From: Forficula auricularia
Taxonomy: Eukaryota > Arthropoda > Insecta > Dermaptera > Forficulidae
Assembly (NCBI GenBank): GCA_024734495.1
Contig: JALMQS010000099.1
Location: forward strand, 97,198,958-97,262,957
Length of the DNA: 64,000 nucleotides
Direction of reading: 5' to 3'
Below are positions 1 through 12,193 of this stretch, piece after piece. The notes beneath the pieces were generated by a model, which was not told the origin of the DNA, did no database searches, and saw only the letters and a program-made list of their open reading frames with translations. Positions within the stretch are counted from its first letter, which is position 1. Every line of letters starts with the position of its first letter. The translations under genes and the position numbers were made by a program.

Positions 1-30
1 AATAAACATTAATTTTGATACAAAGAAGAC

Positions 31-282
31 ATATGTGCTCATAATTATGAAAGTGGACTAAGTCAAAAAATTAAAAAAAATAGTTTTTCGATATTTTATG
101 TTGCATTCATTTAAAGTACAGTAAAATAAGATGTCGATTTTGAAAAATCGCATAAAATTGAACCGTTAAATTCTAGTTCTTCCATTATACAGAATTCGAA
201 TCTTGTTTATTTTACAAAACTTTAAATATTTCGAAACTAACAATCAATGACTTAGACCACTTTCATAATTATGGGCACATAT
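31..282. mobile_element. foldback/MITE with 35-bp terminal inverted repeats
   Basis: Positions 31-65 and 248-282 are reverse complements over 35 bases with two mismatches (ends ATATGTGCTCATAATTATGA and its complement). The 180-bp interior is AT-rich and has no coding capacity. I do not recognise the superfamily. No clear target duplication is visible. Confidence 0.7.
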
Positions 283-1239
283 TTAATTTGTTGCCTGGAA
301 AACTATTTGGCTGAAAAAGTATTTTGGCAAATAGCTTTTGCCTAGGCAAAAAGAAATTATATAATAATCAAAGCTATTCCTGAAATAATTATTTATTTAT
401 GATATATACCTAAGTAGTGTATATTAAAAGTTACAGAAACTAAAACGCATTGACATAAGTCAATTAATTAATTAATTAATTAATTTTTTACTTTATACGC
501 CATAAAAATTCTTTTTTGGTTTATTGTTAGTGATTTTCCTATTGTTAAATATTAGTAATAGTAGTAAATTGTGAAAATTATTTGCAGAGATTGATCCAAT
601 TATTTGGAGACATGCCGATGCGATTTAATAGACGTGACATCAGCCCGAATCAATTTCGCCAACAGATTGCAAATCGCTCATTTATGATGACGTGAGAAAA
701 TTAATTAAAATAATATCCACACATTGGGGGGCGGCAGACATACAGAGCAACAAACTGGGCGGCAAAATAACAGAGAGGAGGAAATTCTCTACTGTATTAT
801 AAAATCAGAAATATCATATCTATACAAATTGAAATAGACAGCAGCCATTAATATCTAATAAATAAATAAAATAAATAATTTAACAATATTATTATTCATG
901 ATGATATAGATTGTAATCAATACAATATATTCTTTGATAATATTCGTATTACAATCATTTAATTTACGACGTTTAGTAAATTAAAAAAAAAATAAAGAAA
1001 TAATAAATCATGAATGAGTTATTTAAATGCAATTAATTTTAGTAATAAATACTTAGAGGAAAATTTATTTTTCGCAGTCTAATCAATCGATTGATCGAAT
1101 TAGACAAAGAATACACTTAATTACATTTATAAATTTTGTATACTGGATGATTAATATGTCTAGAGAAAGTTTGCAAATGTTTTATATTTTTATCAAAAAT
1201 GCACTGTGCTCGTATTCAGATATACTCCTATTCGGGTAG
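283..1239. other. AT-rich non-coding stretch
   Basis: There is no coding region or named repeat here. A short (ATTA)n run lies at about 463-486. The rest is unremarkable AT-rich sequence. Confidence 0.6.
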
Positions 1240-1548
1240 TACTGTACTAGTAAATTTAAAGCGTATAAAAATATTTTTATTGGAAACCTTGGTAGGGGCC
1301 TGGCTTAATTTTTTGGCCCACGGTGGCTAATTTCAATTTAGACCACTAGATAGCGTATTAGAATTCTCAGTTTCCAATAGAAACCTTGGTAGGGGCGTGG
1401 CTTAATTTTTTAACCCACAGTGGCTAGTTTCAATTTAGACCACCAGATAGAGTATCAGAATTGTCAGTTCCCAATAAACATTTGCTCAAACGCCTACTAC
1501 ACTCGTATCTAGAGGTATCACTGTACTATTAAATTTAAAGAGTATAAA
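1240..1548. repeat. local tandem duplication, 97-bp period, with flanking direct repeat
   Basis: A block at about 1282-1378 (AAACCTTGGTAGGGGC...) is repeated at 1379-1476 with about 88 percent identity and a 97-bp period. The sequences on both outer sides (1240-1270 and 1518-1548, TACTGTACTAGTAAATTTAA type) also match each other. The whole is therefore a small nested direct-repeat structure. No function is seen. Confidence 0.7.
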
Positions 1549-1594
1549 ATTCTCTATAAATAAGCTGACGTGTTCTGATGTGGCCATCCACTTG

Positions 1595-1957
1595 ACTTTA
1601 CCAACAACCTGATCCCTCACTTATGTTTAATATATAATAAAATTATTTATAATCATGTAGGGGAGGCATTTTTAGACTCCTGGGGGCCCACTGATTATGT
1701 ATACAAAATTTGGTTGAGTTTGGTACAAGAGACTAGATTTTTATTTTTTGAACATACACCCACACCCCGCCATTTTGGGCGGTTAGTTTTTGCATTTTTA
1801 GACTTATGGGGTCCCACTGATTATGTATACAAAATTTGGTTGAGTTTGGTACTAGGGCCTAGATTTTCATTTTTGAGATATTTCAAAAAAAAGAAGGAAA
1901 AAAACCACTTTTTTCATGCACGATTACAATACTTGACCACACCCTGTATGGTAAAGT
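1595..1957 (-). mobile_element. copy 1 of ACTTTACCATACA-ended repeat family (internally deleted)
   Basis: The ends match those of the longer copy at 53772-54409: ACTTTACC at one end and TGTATGGTAAAGT at the other. The central portion is missing. The block around TTTTTAGACT and ATGTATACAAAATTTGG occurs twice, about 125 bp apart, which is a tandem array typical of this family. The open frame over 1714-1959 is a by-product of the repeat, not a gene. The flank TGATGTGGCCATCCACTTG is also shared with the 54 kb copy. Confidence 0.7.
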
Positions 1958-2169
1958 AAAAAGTTGATGAACATAAATATACTTCTTTTTTGAAATAATA
2001 CAATATAAATTTTCAATTGATATTTATTGTAAACCTCAACTACAATTCACGTTGTATTATTATATTCAAAATGGTTGTTCTTAATAAAAAAATAGATAAA
2101 ATATTTTTTTATAAAGAGTTTTTGCTTAGTGGATGGACATTGTATAATTGGCAATGGCTAAGTAAGATG

Positions 2170-2351
2170 GTATGAATACACTATAAAGAAAGCTTTAGTT
2201 AGAAAGAACTGTCCGCTAATCCGTTGGCGTGTTCACACGTGCAGCTTAGTCCAATTGTTATTGAAATAAGCGACACATATGCCACGCTTACTTCATTCTG
2301 ATTAGCGGAGAGTTCTCTCTAGCTAGAGCTTTCTCTCAAGTGTATTCGTAC
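2170..2351. mobile_element. MITE with about 52-bp imperfect TIRs
   Basis: 2170-2221 and 2300-2351 are inverted copies (GTATGAATACACT start, CCGCTAATC inner end) with about seven mismatches. The element is 182 bp and non-coding. Target duplication is unclear and the superfamily is not assigned. Confidence 0.65.
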
Positions 2352-3546
2352 GCTAAAAGATCTTTAAATGACATTAACTAATATTCAATAATATTAACAA
2401 GATACTCGCCCACTATAGTTCACCAATATTCCAACTTTTTCAATTTCTATTAACTTATAAATAATAAATATTTGTTTCTATTGTTTCTTTACTTATTTCA
2501 CACCATTTTTTCTAATGAACTTTTATAGTGAATAAAATAATGTAATTAGATCCTATTTTTATTTATGTTACTCTCTATTGACCAAACCCGAACCATAAAG
2601 AGAAATCGAAATTATTTATTCAGAAGAATTTTCCAACCCAAAAAAAAAAGAAAAAACAAGATTCCTAATAGAGTGTATGGTGGAGGATTGTGTAAAGGTA
2701 GTGTGGTGATATCACCCCCCCCCCTGGTCCCTGTTTTATCTTCTCTTCTTTATACCTCTCTTAAATTTAACAATTTTTTCCAGCTTATGATAAATAACGC
2801 GTTCCTGGTTTTTTTGCACGTGATTTTGCAGCGCGACGCCGATGATACCGGGGCGTCGGGTTTGGCTTCCCTTTAAGTTAAGTTAACTTAAGCGTTTGTA
2901 TTATATTACGTTAAGGCTTGGCTTTTCTTAAACATTGGATTTCCTCTCTCTCCTCTATCGATGCTCATATTAGGTAATAGGAAAATGGTGGGTGGCTGAA
3001 GGGCTGAAAACCTGAAGGGCTGAAGGGCGTATGATCGAGTCTCAAGCCGCCCAGAGCGAGACAGCGAATTGAGTTTTACCGAATTCCGATAGCAGAGAGG
3101 AGGGTTGTTGCCCTGGCCTGGCCTGGTGTATTAAGGAGGAAACAGTATCGTTTCCAGTACATTTTACCCCAAAAAAAGAGCGAGAGAGAGAGAATAAAAA
3201 AAAGCTGTTTTGAAAACAAAGCAAAATAAATAAATTTCAAACGAATCAGATAAAAAAATACAAGGCTTAAATTGTATCATAAGAGAGAAAGAAAAAGCGA
3301 GAGGGGGTAGGGAGTTCAATTACTGAAAAATTCATTGGATTTTAAATAAAAATTCAAGTATCGAAAAAATTTCATTTGAAGAATACAAAAAAAAAAAAAA
3401 AATCAATTTTGAAGTTTTGAAAATGGAAAAATTGAAATGAAAATTTTATCAAAATTAAACAAAATACTACATTGTGGATTGTTTATTTCGTTATATAGGT
3501 ACTATTGATGATTATTTTGTCAATAATTTGAATATATAGAAAGAAT
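2352..3546. other. non-coding stretch with C-run and small GC-rich patch
   Basis: This holds a poly-C run (about 2716-2724) and a GC-richer patch at 2810-2880 with a small hairpin (CGACGCC / GGCGTCG, about 2833-2858). GA-rich sequence lies around 3180-3310. Short open frames here have no recognisable protein character. Confidence 0.5.
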
Positions 3547-3963
3547 TCAATGAGGTTGTCCGCTGCTTGATGCAAATAGACATACCTATACCTACATATA
3601 TCTATATATAATTTATTTGTTTTAGACTAGAGTTCGTAAGGTTTGATTTTCATCATTATTCTTAATATTATATTTGTTATATCTCATGGGTGTAATTATC
3701 CAATTGGATATAGAAAAATTATTTTTCTTGTTATAGAAAGGTACCCTTTATTATGTATCTAGCTTTCTATAACAACAAAACGAATTTTTCTATATCCAAC
3801 TGGATAATTAAACCCATGAGAAATAACAGATATAATAAGACTGGCGATAAAAGTCAAACCTAAACTCTATAGTCTCAAACAAATAAATTACTATTTATAT
3901 ATTTAGTATATATTATAAGGAGGTATATGTTTATTTGTATCAGCGAGAGGACAACCTCATTGA
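3547..3963. mobile_element. foldback element, family A copy 1, with two decayed hammerhead-like motifs
   Basis: The outer ends are TCAATGAGGTTGTCC and its complement ACAACCTCATTGA, and the inverted arms run most of the length. The arms hold the motif of family A in degenerate form: minus strand 3625-3657 and plus strand 3841-3874 (CTGGCGA ... TATAGTC). The second stem-loop and the GAAAC box are mutated. Family A is better preserved at 21679-22120. Confidence 0.75.
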
Positions 3964-6900
3964 TTTATTTTTATGAGGCTTTGTTATAGTTGGTGGGTTT
4001 TTGAGCCTATAATCAACAATCCACTAAAAATAAGATCAAAATAAAATTTAATATTTAGGTTTTTTAAATATTTAAATTTAATAAAAAAAACTCATGTTTA
4101 ATTTATAAATAAATAAAATCCCTAAAAAAATTAAGGTTCATTTTTTTGCCAAAAATTAACGAATTTTCGAAGACTTTATTTTAGGCTCTTTTTAAAAAAA
4201 TTATTAAATACGAAATTATGTTAATGTTAAATTAATGATTTAGTATTTTTGAATTCTTACAAAATCTCCTGATCCGTTTTTTAACAAGGACTAGCATGAT
4301 TAAATTCCACAATTTACCTATCTAAACTTCAACATAATAAATAAAAACATTATTATATTCAAAATAAATATTTTTTAAATTTTTATTTTCAAATATACTA
4401 GCTACATGAATTTCAATATCTTCAACCCCCTCCCCCCAACCCTATCCCCTTATCCCCCGAAATATGAAACATGATCTATTGATTTGTGTAACATTTTATT
4501 ATTTTAAATTAAATTATTTATTCCTATATACATACATATACATATATAGAAAGAACACAATTGCTATTTGTTAAAATAATAAAATAAATAAATCCATTTC
4601 ACTCAGCAGCCAGCCAAATATGCAATATTTTATGCAATTTTTTATTTTTTTTATTTTTTTTTATATATCTAATCCTTTTTGAATTCATTTCAAATGCATA
4701 AAATAAATAGAATACAATTCATTTATCATTTTTAAATATTGAAATACAATATATAGTATACGATGCCCATCACTCTCTCTCTCATTTTATTATTAATAAT
4801 ATGATTTTCATCAAGTTAGAAACGTTATTTTTTCGTAGTTGTATCAAATTTCAACAAGTTATAGATAATAAAATTAATGGTAGGTATATATAATAATACT
4901 TTAATTAATTCTCAGAAGATAAATTTAATATGTCTAAAGCTTATTTATATAGAATTACAGGGTTCAGGTAGCCATAATAGAAGAATTTATTGATAATATG
5001 AACATATAGGTATATACATGGATATCTGGGGGTGCGGGGGGCAGTGCCAAATTCGAGCGGTGGGTTCGCACTGCCAAACTATTCTTTACAAGAAGAAACT
5101 CGGTTAATTTTGACGCCTTTGTAACTTTGCATTGGAAAACTGTACACGGCTGAAATTTTTTCCCACAATATTGGTCCATAAGCTTAACTAAATTACCAAA
5201 TTTCATATTTTTATTTTTTATACCGTCCAAGTTAAAAGGAGCCAAAAATAGGCTTTTTCGTCACTCACTCACTCACTCACTCACTGACTAATTAAAATTC
5301 TAAAATACTTAGACTGATTCTACTAGAATGCTGAAATTTGGCATAACTAACCGGCGAACAGCCTAAAAACCAGCTCGAAATCGAGGTATACGAACCGAAG
5401 AACCGAGCCGAACTGAAATTTAGCTCGTTCGGTTCTATATCGTTCCTTTGGTTCTATGTTTTTTTGGTCTGACGTCATCCATCGGAACGTTTGTAAAGAT
5501 TACCCATATTAAATTTTGGGAGATTTAAATAAGAGTTTCGATAGAGTGTGTATGTGTAGTGAAAGTGTGGTGAAAATATTCATAGATTTATTTGTTTATA
5601 CTTTGTCTCAATGATTTAGTCAATGAATACATTGACTAGTGAGTGTATACATTGACTTTGTTTACAATTTGACTGTAACATATATAGTTAATAATATATA
5701 CATTAAATAAAAATTTTATTCAGCCTTGGCACATATCTGGATATGTTTTTCTCTATTTGCCTAAAGAGTAGGGTTAAGATTCCCTATGGTGTCAATCTAG
5801 TTGACTAAGTTTAAGGGGCTCCCGATTGAAGATTATGAACAAACAAGAAAATTATTTAAAATTTCATTTTTTTTTCAACTTTAAAGCAACAGTTAACATT
5901 ATTATAACTATTATTAAGTAATATAACCCACCAATGTATTTTCACAAGAGCATCTCTTTCTCTGAATCAAGATGCTTTTAAAAATATATCTTTATTAACA
6001 GTGTGGAAAAGATCGTGAGTGAGAAAGTTATACTATTTATTTATTTATTATATGGCTATTAAATATTATATGCACTTCATGAGAGTTTCAAGTTTCAAAA
6101 TTTTTCTTGTTATTCATGAAATATGATTACTGTTTAAAGTAAATCAATTTAGGCCAATAATAGAACTTCCTAAGCTTCTTTAAATTAGGTATATGAAATT
6201 TTATTTTTCAATTAATAAAGAGATGAATTTACAAAATGTTTATTAGATGAAATGAAAGAGGAAGTTCTAAAATAGTTATATCAATTATTCCTAAAAGGAA
6301 GTAGCAGATTGAGTGTCATTACTTACAATATGTAAAAATAGTCTTGGCCTGGAGGTGGAATAAAGGGGAAAGGGGTTGTAGATTGTAGATTGTAGATTAG
6401 GCATAGATACCAACCTGAAACAAAGAGAAATACAATCGTTAGATAAAATACAAATGGAATAAATACATAGCTAGAGTACTAGAGAAAAAGTAATCTGCAA
6501 TCGCATCAAGTGGAACGTCGCTCGTAAAACGAAACCAACTACCAAATGAATAGAATTAAGTTTTTAAATTAGTTTCCAAGTGATTTTTTTTTTTTAAATG
6601 CACTTTTGTTATTATAATATGAATTCGGATATAATAATGAATTATTTATTTATTTTATTTGAGACAATTACAAAGTGGAAAATGAAATAAAAAATTAGAT
6701 GACGATCTTGTGAGTAATCTTGAATCATTTGAAATTATGTAAATTTAATAATAAAGTTCCGGTACAAAATTTGACAGTGCATAACACAATAAGAAATTCT
6801 TTTATGTTTGTAATGAAAATAAAATTAATTAATTTTAATTTTTTAAGAAGTTAATTTTTTTTTAATTTTATTAAACCAATTATTTTACATGAATTTATGC

Positions 6901-7221
6901 ATACATTGTTTTTTGAGCTTCGACTCCGGAGATTACTTCTCCAGCATCGACTGTCCTTGATCATCTTTTAGTCCTTGTTTTTAATAAGAGGAAAAAACTA
7001 ATTAAAGAAAAAAACCTCTTTTTCCGATAATTATTCCACTTCCATTATTCCTCCTAATTCACTCTCTCACCTATGCTAAAATTCATAAAATTTCATAAAT
7101 AAAATAAATATTTTCATTGAAAACTTCTGAGATTTAATTACACATTTTCAAATAATTGTATTTTTAATAAAGGATTATTTGTACATAAAATATTGTAAAT
7201 CAAAAAAAAAAATAAAAATCA
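3964..7221. other. AT-rich non-coding stretch with minor repeats
   Basis: A (CACT)n run lies at about 5261-5285, followed by sequence reminiscent of other dispersed repeats here. A (TTGTAGA)3 run lies at about 6375-6398. The segment 6890-7000 (CGGAGATTACTTCTCCA region, ending AATAAGAGGAA) is a diverged copy of 39000-39110. The frame at 4964-5245 shows no family character. No gene is seen. Confidence 0.5.
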
Positions 7222-7279
7222 TAAGTAGGTTATAATGAAAGGCAGTCCATAAATTATTTAAATTCTTTATTCAAATTAC

Positions 7280-7313
7280 GACGTTTCGGAGACATTTTCC
7301 TCTCCTTCTTCAG
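7280..7313 (-). ncRNA. minimal hammerhead ribozyme motif (family B, left arm)
   Basis: Read on the minus strand: CTGAAGA, one extra A, stem II GGAGA/TCTCC with an 8-nt loop, GAAAC, then GTC. Stem III is the self-complementary ACGT, as expected of hammerheads that fold as dimers. A stem I of TTCAAA/TTTGAA with an internal loop can form. This matches the minimal hammerheads described from PLE repeats. Activity is unknown. Confidence 0.65.
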
Positions 7314-7410
7314 GGTTTTGAATAGTTATTGATGGGTGAGTATAACTCGGCTCCCACTTGTCTCTCCTTTTTTATTAATTATACTCACCCATCAATAACC
7401 ATCCAAACCC

Positions 7411-7444
7411 CTGAAGAAGGAGAGAAAAAAGTCTCCGAAACTTC
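7411..7444 (+). ncRNA. minimal hammerhead ribozyme motif (family B, right arm)
   Basis: CTGAAGA, A, stem II GGAGA/TCTCC, GAAAC. The cleavage triplet is changed (CTTC follows instead of CGTC), so this copy is probably dead. It is the mirror of the motif at 7280-7313. Confidence 0.5.
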
Positions 7445-7500
7445 GGAATTTGAATAAAATTTAAATAATTTATTGGCTGCCTTTCATTATAACCTACTTA

Positions 7501-8289
7501 TTTTGCTTACCAGTCAGTCTTTCTAAGAAAATAAATAAAATTAAATAAATAATCATTTTTATAGAAATATAATTAAGAATATACTTTTTATTATCCATGA
7601 AAATTTTAAATTTAAATTTTCATGACATTATTTTTAATTATTTAATATATTTAATATGTTTTAAATTTCTTTGAAATTTGAGGAAAAAAAGAAAAAGAAA
7701 TTTATCCTTCTGTTAACTCTCATCTTTGAACTGATTTAATTATTTATTTAAATGCATAAATAACTGATTTTATTTGATAAATAATCAAGTGAAATAATGG
7801 TGGCTGCGTGGCTCTTCCCGCTTACTCACTCAGTCAGTCCTTGTATCTCTAATTTAATTTAATTTCATCGAATGCGAATTAATATAGAATATTAATTATT
7901 TGCGAGTTGCGAATCCCCTAAATCGATTAGTTTGCCTAATTTGTATATCACTAATCATTAGCCTATAAATTTAGATCCCGGGTCATGAATAAATTTATCA
8001 TTTTCTCTACAAATATATATATATATATGTATAAATATTATTAAATTATTAAAATAAACAGCAGAGCCATATTTAATAAAACACTACTAAACGTTGGAGA
8101 GAGAGAAAGCCATTTATTAATTAAGAATATTATCATATTAATAAAAATTTAGTACTTACTATAATAAATCGTATGTTTCCTACATTTGATTCAATCGAGA
8201 ATCAAATGTAGGTGATTTTTGTCAAATATTGAGTGAAAATAATATCTGAACTTATATATTTCTAACTTGAAATAATGATGTTAAATAAA
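7501..8289. other. AT-rich non-coding stretch with a perfect small hairpin
   Basis: 8179-8212 is a perfect hairpin (CCTACATTTGATTC, 6-nt loop, GAATCAAATGTAGG). Otherwise the stretch is AT-rich sequence with an (AT)n run near 8014-8028 and no coding evidence. Confidence 0.6.
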
Positions 8290-8873
8290 TTTATAATTTT
8301 TCTCATTAATATATCAAAGAATAATTGATATATTAACGAGAATTGTTTTGACCGCGCTTTTTTGAAAAAGATATATATCGCGAGACTACTGCTGATGAAG
8401 CTATTGGAGTCCGCGGAGTCTTAAGTCTGGACCAAGATAGAAAAAGATGTGATCCATTTAGCTACAATCCAACGTCATTTTGCGTTTAGCCCGCATGATA
8501 CTTTGGATAGATCACCAAATGAATTTGAAATCTAAGATGTTATTCGATTAATTACCGAATGGCAAGCATCTAACATACATGCTAATAGATCGGGCGCTCT
8601 GGGCTGGGAAATTGAATATATATAGATCTTAGATTTCAAATTCATTTGGTGATCCATCCAAAGTGTCATGCGGCTAAACGCAAAATGACGTTGGATTGTA
8701 GCTAAATGAATCACATCTTTTTCTCTCTTGGTCCAGACTTAAGACTCCGCGGACTCCAATAGCTTCATCAGCAGTAGTCTCGCGATATATATCTCTTTCA
8801 AAAAAGCGCGGTCAAAACAATTCTCGTTAACATATCAATTATTCTTTGATATATTTATGAGAAAAATTATAAA
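8290..8873. mobile_element. 584-bp foldback element with 250-bp arms
   Basis: 8290-8538 and 8626-8873 are long, highly similar inverted arms (outer part TTGTTTTGACCGCGC, inner part CACCAAATGAATTTGAAATC) around an 87-bp spacer. Unlike the other foldbacks, I see no hammerhead motif in it. The open frame at 8532-8714 lies in the spacer and right arm and is not protein-like. It could be a foldback DNA transposon or an inverted retroposon pair. Confidence 0.8.
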
Positions 8874-9216
8874 AAAAAATTATAAATTTACTTACTATAA
8901 TATTTTACAATAGTGTTTGTTCATTTTAAAATCTCTACTTTAATAGTTTTTAAGGAATTTGATGTTGGTACTTGGTGAAACATTTTTTATCCAATAATCT
9001 CTACTTTAACTTTAATATTTTATAATCTTTTAGGGGTTTTTTTCTATCTGCTTTAATATTAATATTGTTAATGTTAAGACTGGTTTGACGCAACTACAGG
9101 GGTCGGCGCTCGAAATGTTACCATCTACCATGAAAATAATTTAAACAATGCTTTGTTATCTTGGGCACGTAAATAATTCGATAGAAACCATTGGACGTTT
9201 CAACAAGACTCGGCAC

Positions 9217-9371
9217 CGATGGGTGAACCGCAACCTAATATCGTGTATATCTACTTCCACTCCCACTTTCATTTACAAGTAGAAGGCAATAGATTATCTA
9301 ATGAATTCCAAAATAATTCCACATAATTCCAAAGACGTGTACACCTAATTCCAATTGCGGTTCACCCCTCG
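9217..9371. mobile_element. hAT-type MITE family E, copy 1 (8-bp TSD)
   Basis: A 155-bp element with TIRs of the CGAGGGGTGAACCGCGA type (start CGATGGGTG, end CACCCCTCG). The flanks CTCGGCAC and CTTGGCAC form an 8-bp target duplication with one mismatch. It interrupts the mariner relic, so it is the younger of the two. Related copies are at 28442, 29969, 51950 and 58463. Confidence 0.85.
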
Positions 9372-9546
9372 CTTGGCACCATCCCATAAACCCCGTGAAA
9401 CCCAACGTTTTTTACAAGAAAATTTTCCCATCTTCATTTCTTTACAACAATGGCCAGCATATTCCCCGGATTTAAAACCAATGGATTTTCCATATGGTCC
9501 ATTCATTCTTGAGGCCAAAGAATCAACTAAAAATATCAGACGGTGA
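9355..9546 (+). pseudogene. mariner transposase fragment (pseudogene)
   Basis: The frame reads HKPRETQRFLQENF and then QQWPAYSPDLKPMDF, the classic Tc1/mariner DDE block before and after the second and third catalytic acids (SPDLxPxD). Upstream, near 9200, ACGTTTCAACAAGACTCGGCACC would encode the TFQQDSAP-type motif, split from the rest by the family E insertion. A stop follows shortly and the N-terminal half is missing, so it cannot be active. The apparent start codon is not a real start. Confidence 0.85.
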
Positions 9547-9779
9547 ACGCCTTAGCGATTGGTCTTCGCAAAATACCATCAGACTACATTCGTGCAGAGT
9601 TCAGCCTTCCCGGACAGTCTCGATACTATTTATCCGCGGTAAAGGTGGCTAAACCGAACAATAACATATTATTCTTAAAATTTGAAATGTTTTTACAACA
9701 TACTGAAATTTTTAAATAAAAAAAAAAAATTTACAAAATTACAGCATTTTTAAATGGTAACACTTCGAGTGCCGACCCC

Positions 9780-10339
9780 TGTATATCCTTTAATAGCCTC
9801 TATATAATTATAATTAGTAATTCATGGAAATATAAAAAAGAGAATAGTCCTAAAATCTTTATTTAATTCTGGCTATAAATAAAATCCAATCTTTTTACCT
9901 GAATTTATAATTAAAAATAATATTAATATAGTATATTCCTTTAAACTAAAAAAATATTTGGAGAGAATAAATATATTCTAATAAATTTTTGACTGAAAAA
10001 TGAACTTATAAATGAATATTTAATAAATAATTTTTTTTTCCAAGTACCTATGGCCTAAATTGTTAAGAAGTGTTATAGTTGAAATCTTCTAGGTAACCAT
10101 ATTTGAGGGGCTAATAAAATTTTATTACTGCTGCACTAATGAAGAAATTTATGATAATTTCTAATTCGCACCCCCCCCCCACCCCGCGCCTCCTCATAAA
10201 TCTCTCTACGTGTTGAGCGCCTTCAGTAGTTACGCGGCTGATTTCTCGAATAGGTTCGTCGCTGAGGGTAATATTAAAATAAAATACAATTTATTTACCG
10301 AGTTTTGACAGTGTATGAAGTATTTATCATTGTAATTAT
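9780..10339. other. AT-rich non-coding stretch
   Basis: No gene or recognised repeat apart from a poly-C patch at about 10171-10185. Confidence 0.5.
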
Positions 10340-10620
10340 CGGAAGGTAGAGGAATAAAATGCGCCGGCCGTTACGATCTCTGAGTTATGGGCTTGCATGC
10401 GCCGCCTAATAAGCAAGCTAATATAAATATATGAGGCCCGTTGCGACATGATTAAATCTCAATATATAATCTTTCTGTGGATTGCAAGTGGGGCGTTACG
10501 TTAATTCGCCCCCTAAATCACGCAACCCGCCCCCCCCCCATTCAGTTTACGGGGGGGCTCTAATGCACTCTGTCGCCACCGCGGCTGTCAATTTATGACC
10601 CGATCGGTGATTCCTTACAA
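10340..10620. promoter_or_regulatory. GC-richer island, candidate conserved non-coding element
   Basis: Non-repetitive sequence of balanced composition inside AT-rich surroundings (for example GCGCCGGCCGTTACGATCTC, then CGCGGCTGTCAATTTATGAC). It has no open frame and no match to the repeats in this window. Single-copy islands of this type are often regulatory DNA, but function is inference only. Confidence 0.3.
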
Positions 10621-10734
10621 TTAGCGACCAAATGCCATTTCCTCATCATTGCCGGGTCTTTTTTTTTGGAAACCTTCAATGTCATTTCTTCAATTCGCCA
10701 AGTGGATTTTTTTGACCGAAATTTACAAAAATGT

Positions 10735-10865
10735 TCAGTTTCAAAATTATTATTTTTTTCAATGACATCAAATTTTTTTTTCAAGATTTCACTGAAATTT
10801 TATTTTTATCTGATATTTGAAAAATGTATTTAGTATAAGCTATAATTTTCGCATCTTATCTATTT
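10735..10865 (-). repeat. dispersed repeat fragment (pair with 15425-15600)
   Basis: Segments such as TTTTTCAATGACATCAAAT and TAAGCTATAATTTTCGCATC are reverse-complement matches to 15460-15580. No ends are defined. The frame at 10593-10784 overlaps this repeat and is not a gene. Confidence 0.55.
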
Positions 10866-12189
10866 AATGGTAATTGGAAATTGCAGATATGCCAACTGGT
10901 GGTGAAAGCTTGAACTAGCACAATTGGGTCTTTTGACAGCTAGTTGATCAGTGTTTAAATGACATATAAACAAAAATCAAACCAATTTATTAAATAATGT
11001 TTATAATTAAGTGGTATCTGAGTAGGAACATTATTGTTAACTTCAGGTCTGTTAATTCAAATAAGTAATAATAATAATAATCCAGTCATATAAAAAAAAA
11101 TTTATTAAAAAAATTGAATAATTATTCAGGCCATTCAAAGATAAAAGAATTAGTCAAATACAATGTGAGGAATCGGTTAAAAGTTTAATATTTTTTGATT
11201 ATGCATACGACATTTGTGACCCAATTGGGTTAGTTTCAATTTCTACCACATGGCGGCAACACCATACTTAACATTTACCAATATTTATTATAATCGGATT
11301 GGATGATTTTTTTAATTTTAAAACCCACTAATAGTTCATGACAAATAAAATTGATTAAAATTAGGAAATTAAAATTCTTATTTTAAAACCCAATGAGGAG
11401 TCTAGGGGGCGTTATACATATCTTAATACTTTAATCATATCAGGGTGCTTTTAAATTATTCATAATGTAATCTCTGATAGAGTTGTTTAATCTGTAGTGT
11501 TCCGTCTTGCGTCTTAAGAAGTCAAGTTAAGAGAGAAAGTGGGGGTGGTTTAGGGGGTAGGGAAGGCTGGAAAGAAACTTTTTGAGTTTGAATTCAAGTA
11601 AGTATAAGTAAAGTATTAAAGATAGAAACTTAGAAAGAACTTTAGGAGAAATCTCTTCTTTAATAGGTAGAATTTTCCATTTTCTAAAAATACAAAAAGA
11701 ACAAGAAAAACATACAGAAAATGAGTTTATTTTCATAATATAGAATTCAGGTCTAGTTTTAAGAAAACCGAAATTTAATTATGAAAAATAAAAAAATAAA
11801 AAGATTAAAAATTAGGGGTAAGTAGCTTATATTAAAAAGAAATTAATGTCTGTGGGTAAAGCAAAAAAGTTACTTTTTGTACGAGATTGTTATTATGGCT
11901 GTGATTCGCTTTAATTGATATTATATTATATCTCATAAGATGACGTTTCGCGTGTTTTAAAAAAAAACTTAGGGAACGCGGTGTTGGCTTATAATGAAAC
12001 ATTATAAAAATTACCCCACGACTTTCACATTCTCACTTATTAGAAATCATCGCGATACTCCTAACCTCTTCCTTTATTTCAATCGGATTAAAATTTATAC
12101 ACGACTAATAACACATGTCCAGGAGGCTTTTTGATTTTTTGACACTGAACATTCGTGGGTTTTAAAATAATAATTTAAATTTTCTAATT
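10866..12189. other. AT-rich stretch with fragments of the hairpin-headed retroposon family
   Basis: 11270-11420 (TTTTAAAACCCACTAATAGTT, then CCAATGAGGAGTCTAGGGGG) matches pieces at 18300-18440, 20730-20850 and 38640-38760, the 5' portion of that family. The rest is AT-rich. The frame at 11527-11736 is low-complexity and rejected. Confidence 0.5.
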
Positions 12190-12193
12190 TTAA

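Larger units (their letters stand above)
7222..7500. mobile_element. foldback element, family B, two opposed hammerhead-like motifs
   Basis: 7222-7276 (TAAGTAGGTTATAATGAAAG start) is inverted at 7447-7500. Each arm carries a hammerhead-like core in opposite orientation, at 7280-7313 (minus) and 7411-7444 (plus), pointing outward from a palindromic centre (TGATGGGTGAGTATAA / TTATACTCACCCATCA). No protein is encoded. Confidence 0.8.
9099..9779 (+). mobile_element. truncated Tc1/mariner-type transposon with intact TIRs
   Basis: The ends are CAGGGGTCGGC and GCCGACCCCTG, with about 29-bp imperfect TIRs (GCTCGAAATGTTACCAT inner part) flanked by TA on both sides, the canonical mariner target. Most of the transposase is gone and another element (9217-9371) is inserted inside. 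What remains is the transposase relic at 9355-9546. Confidence 0.88.
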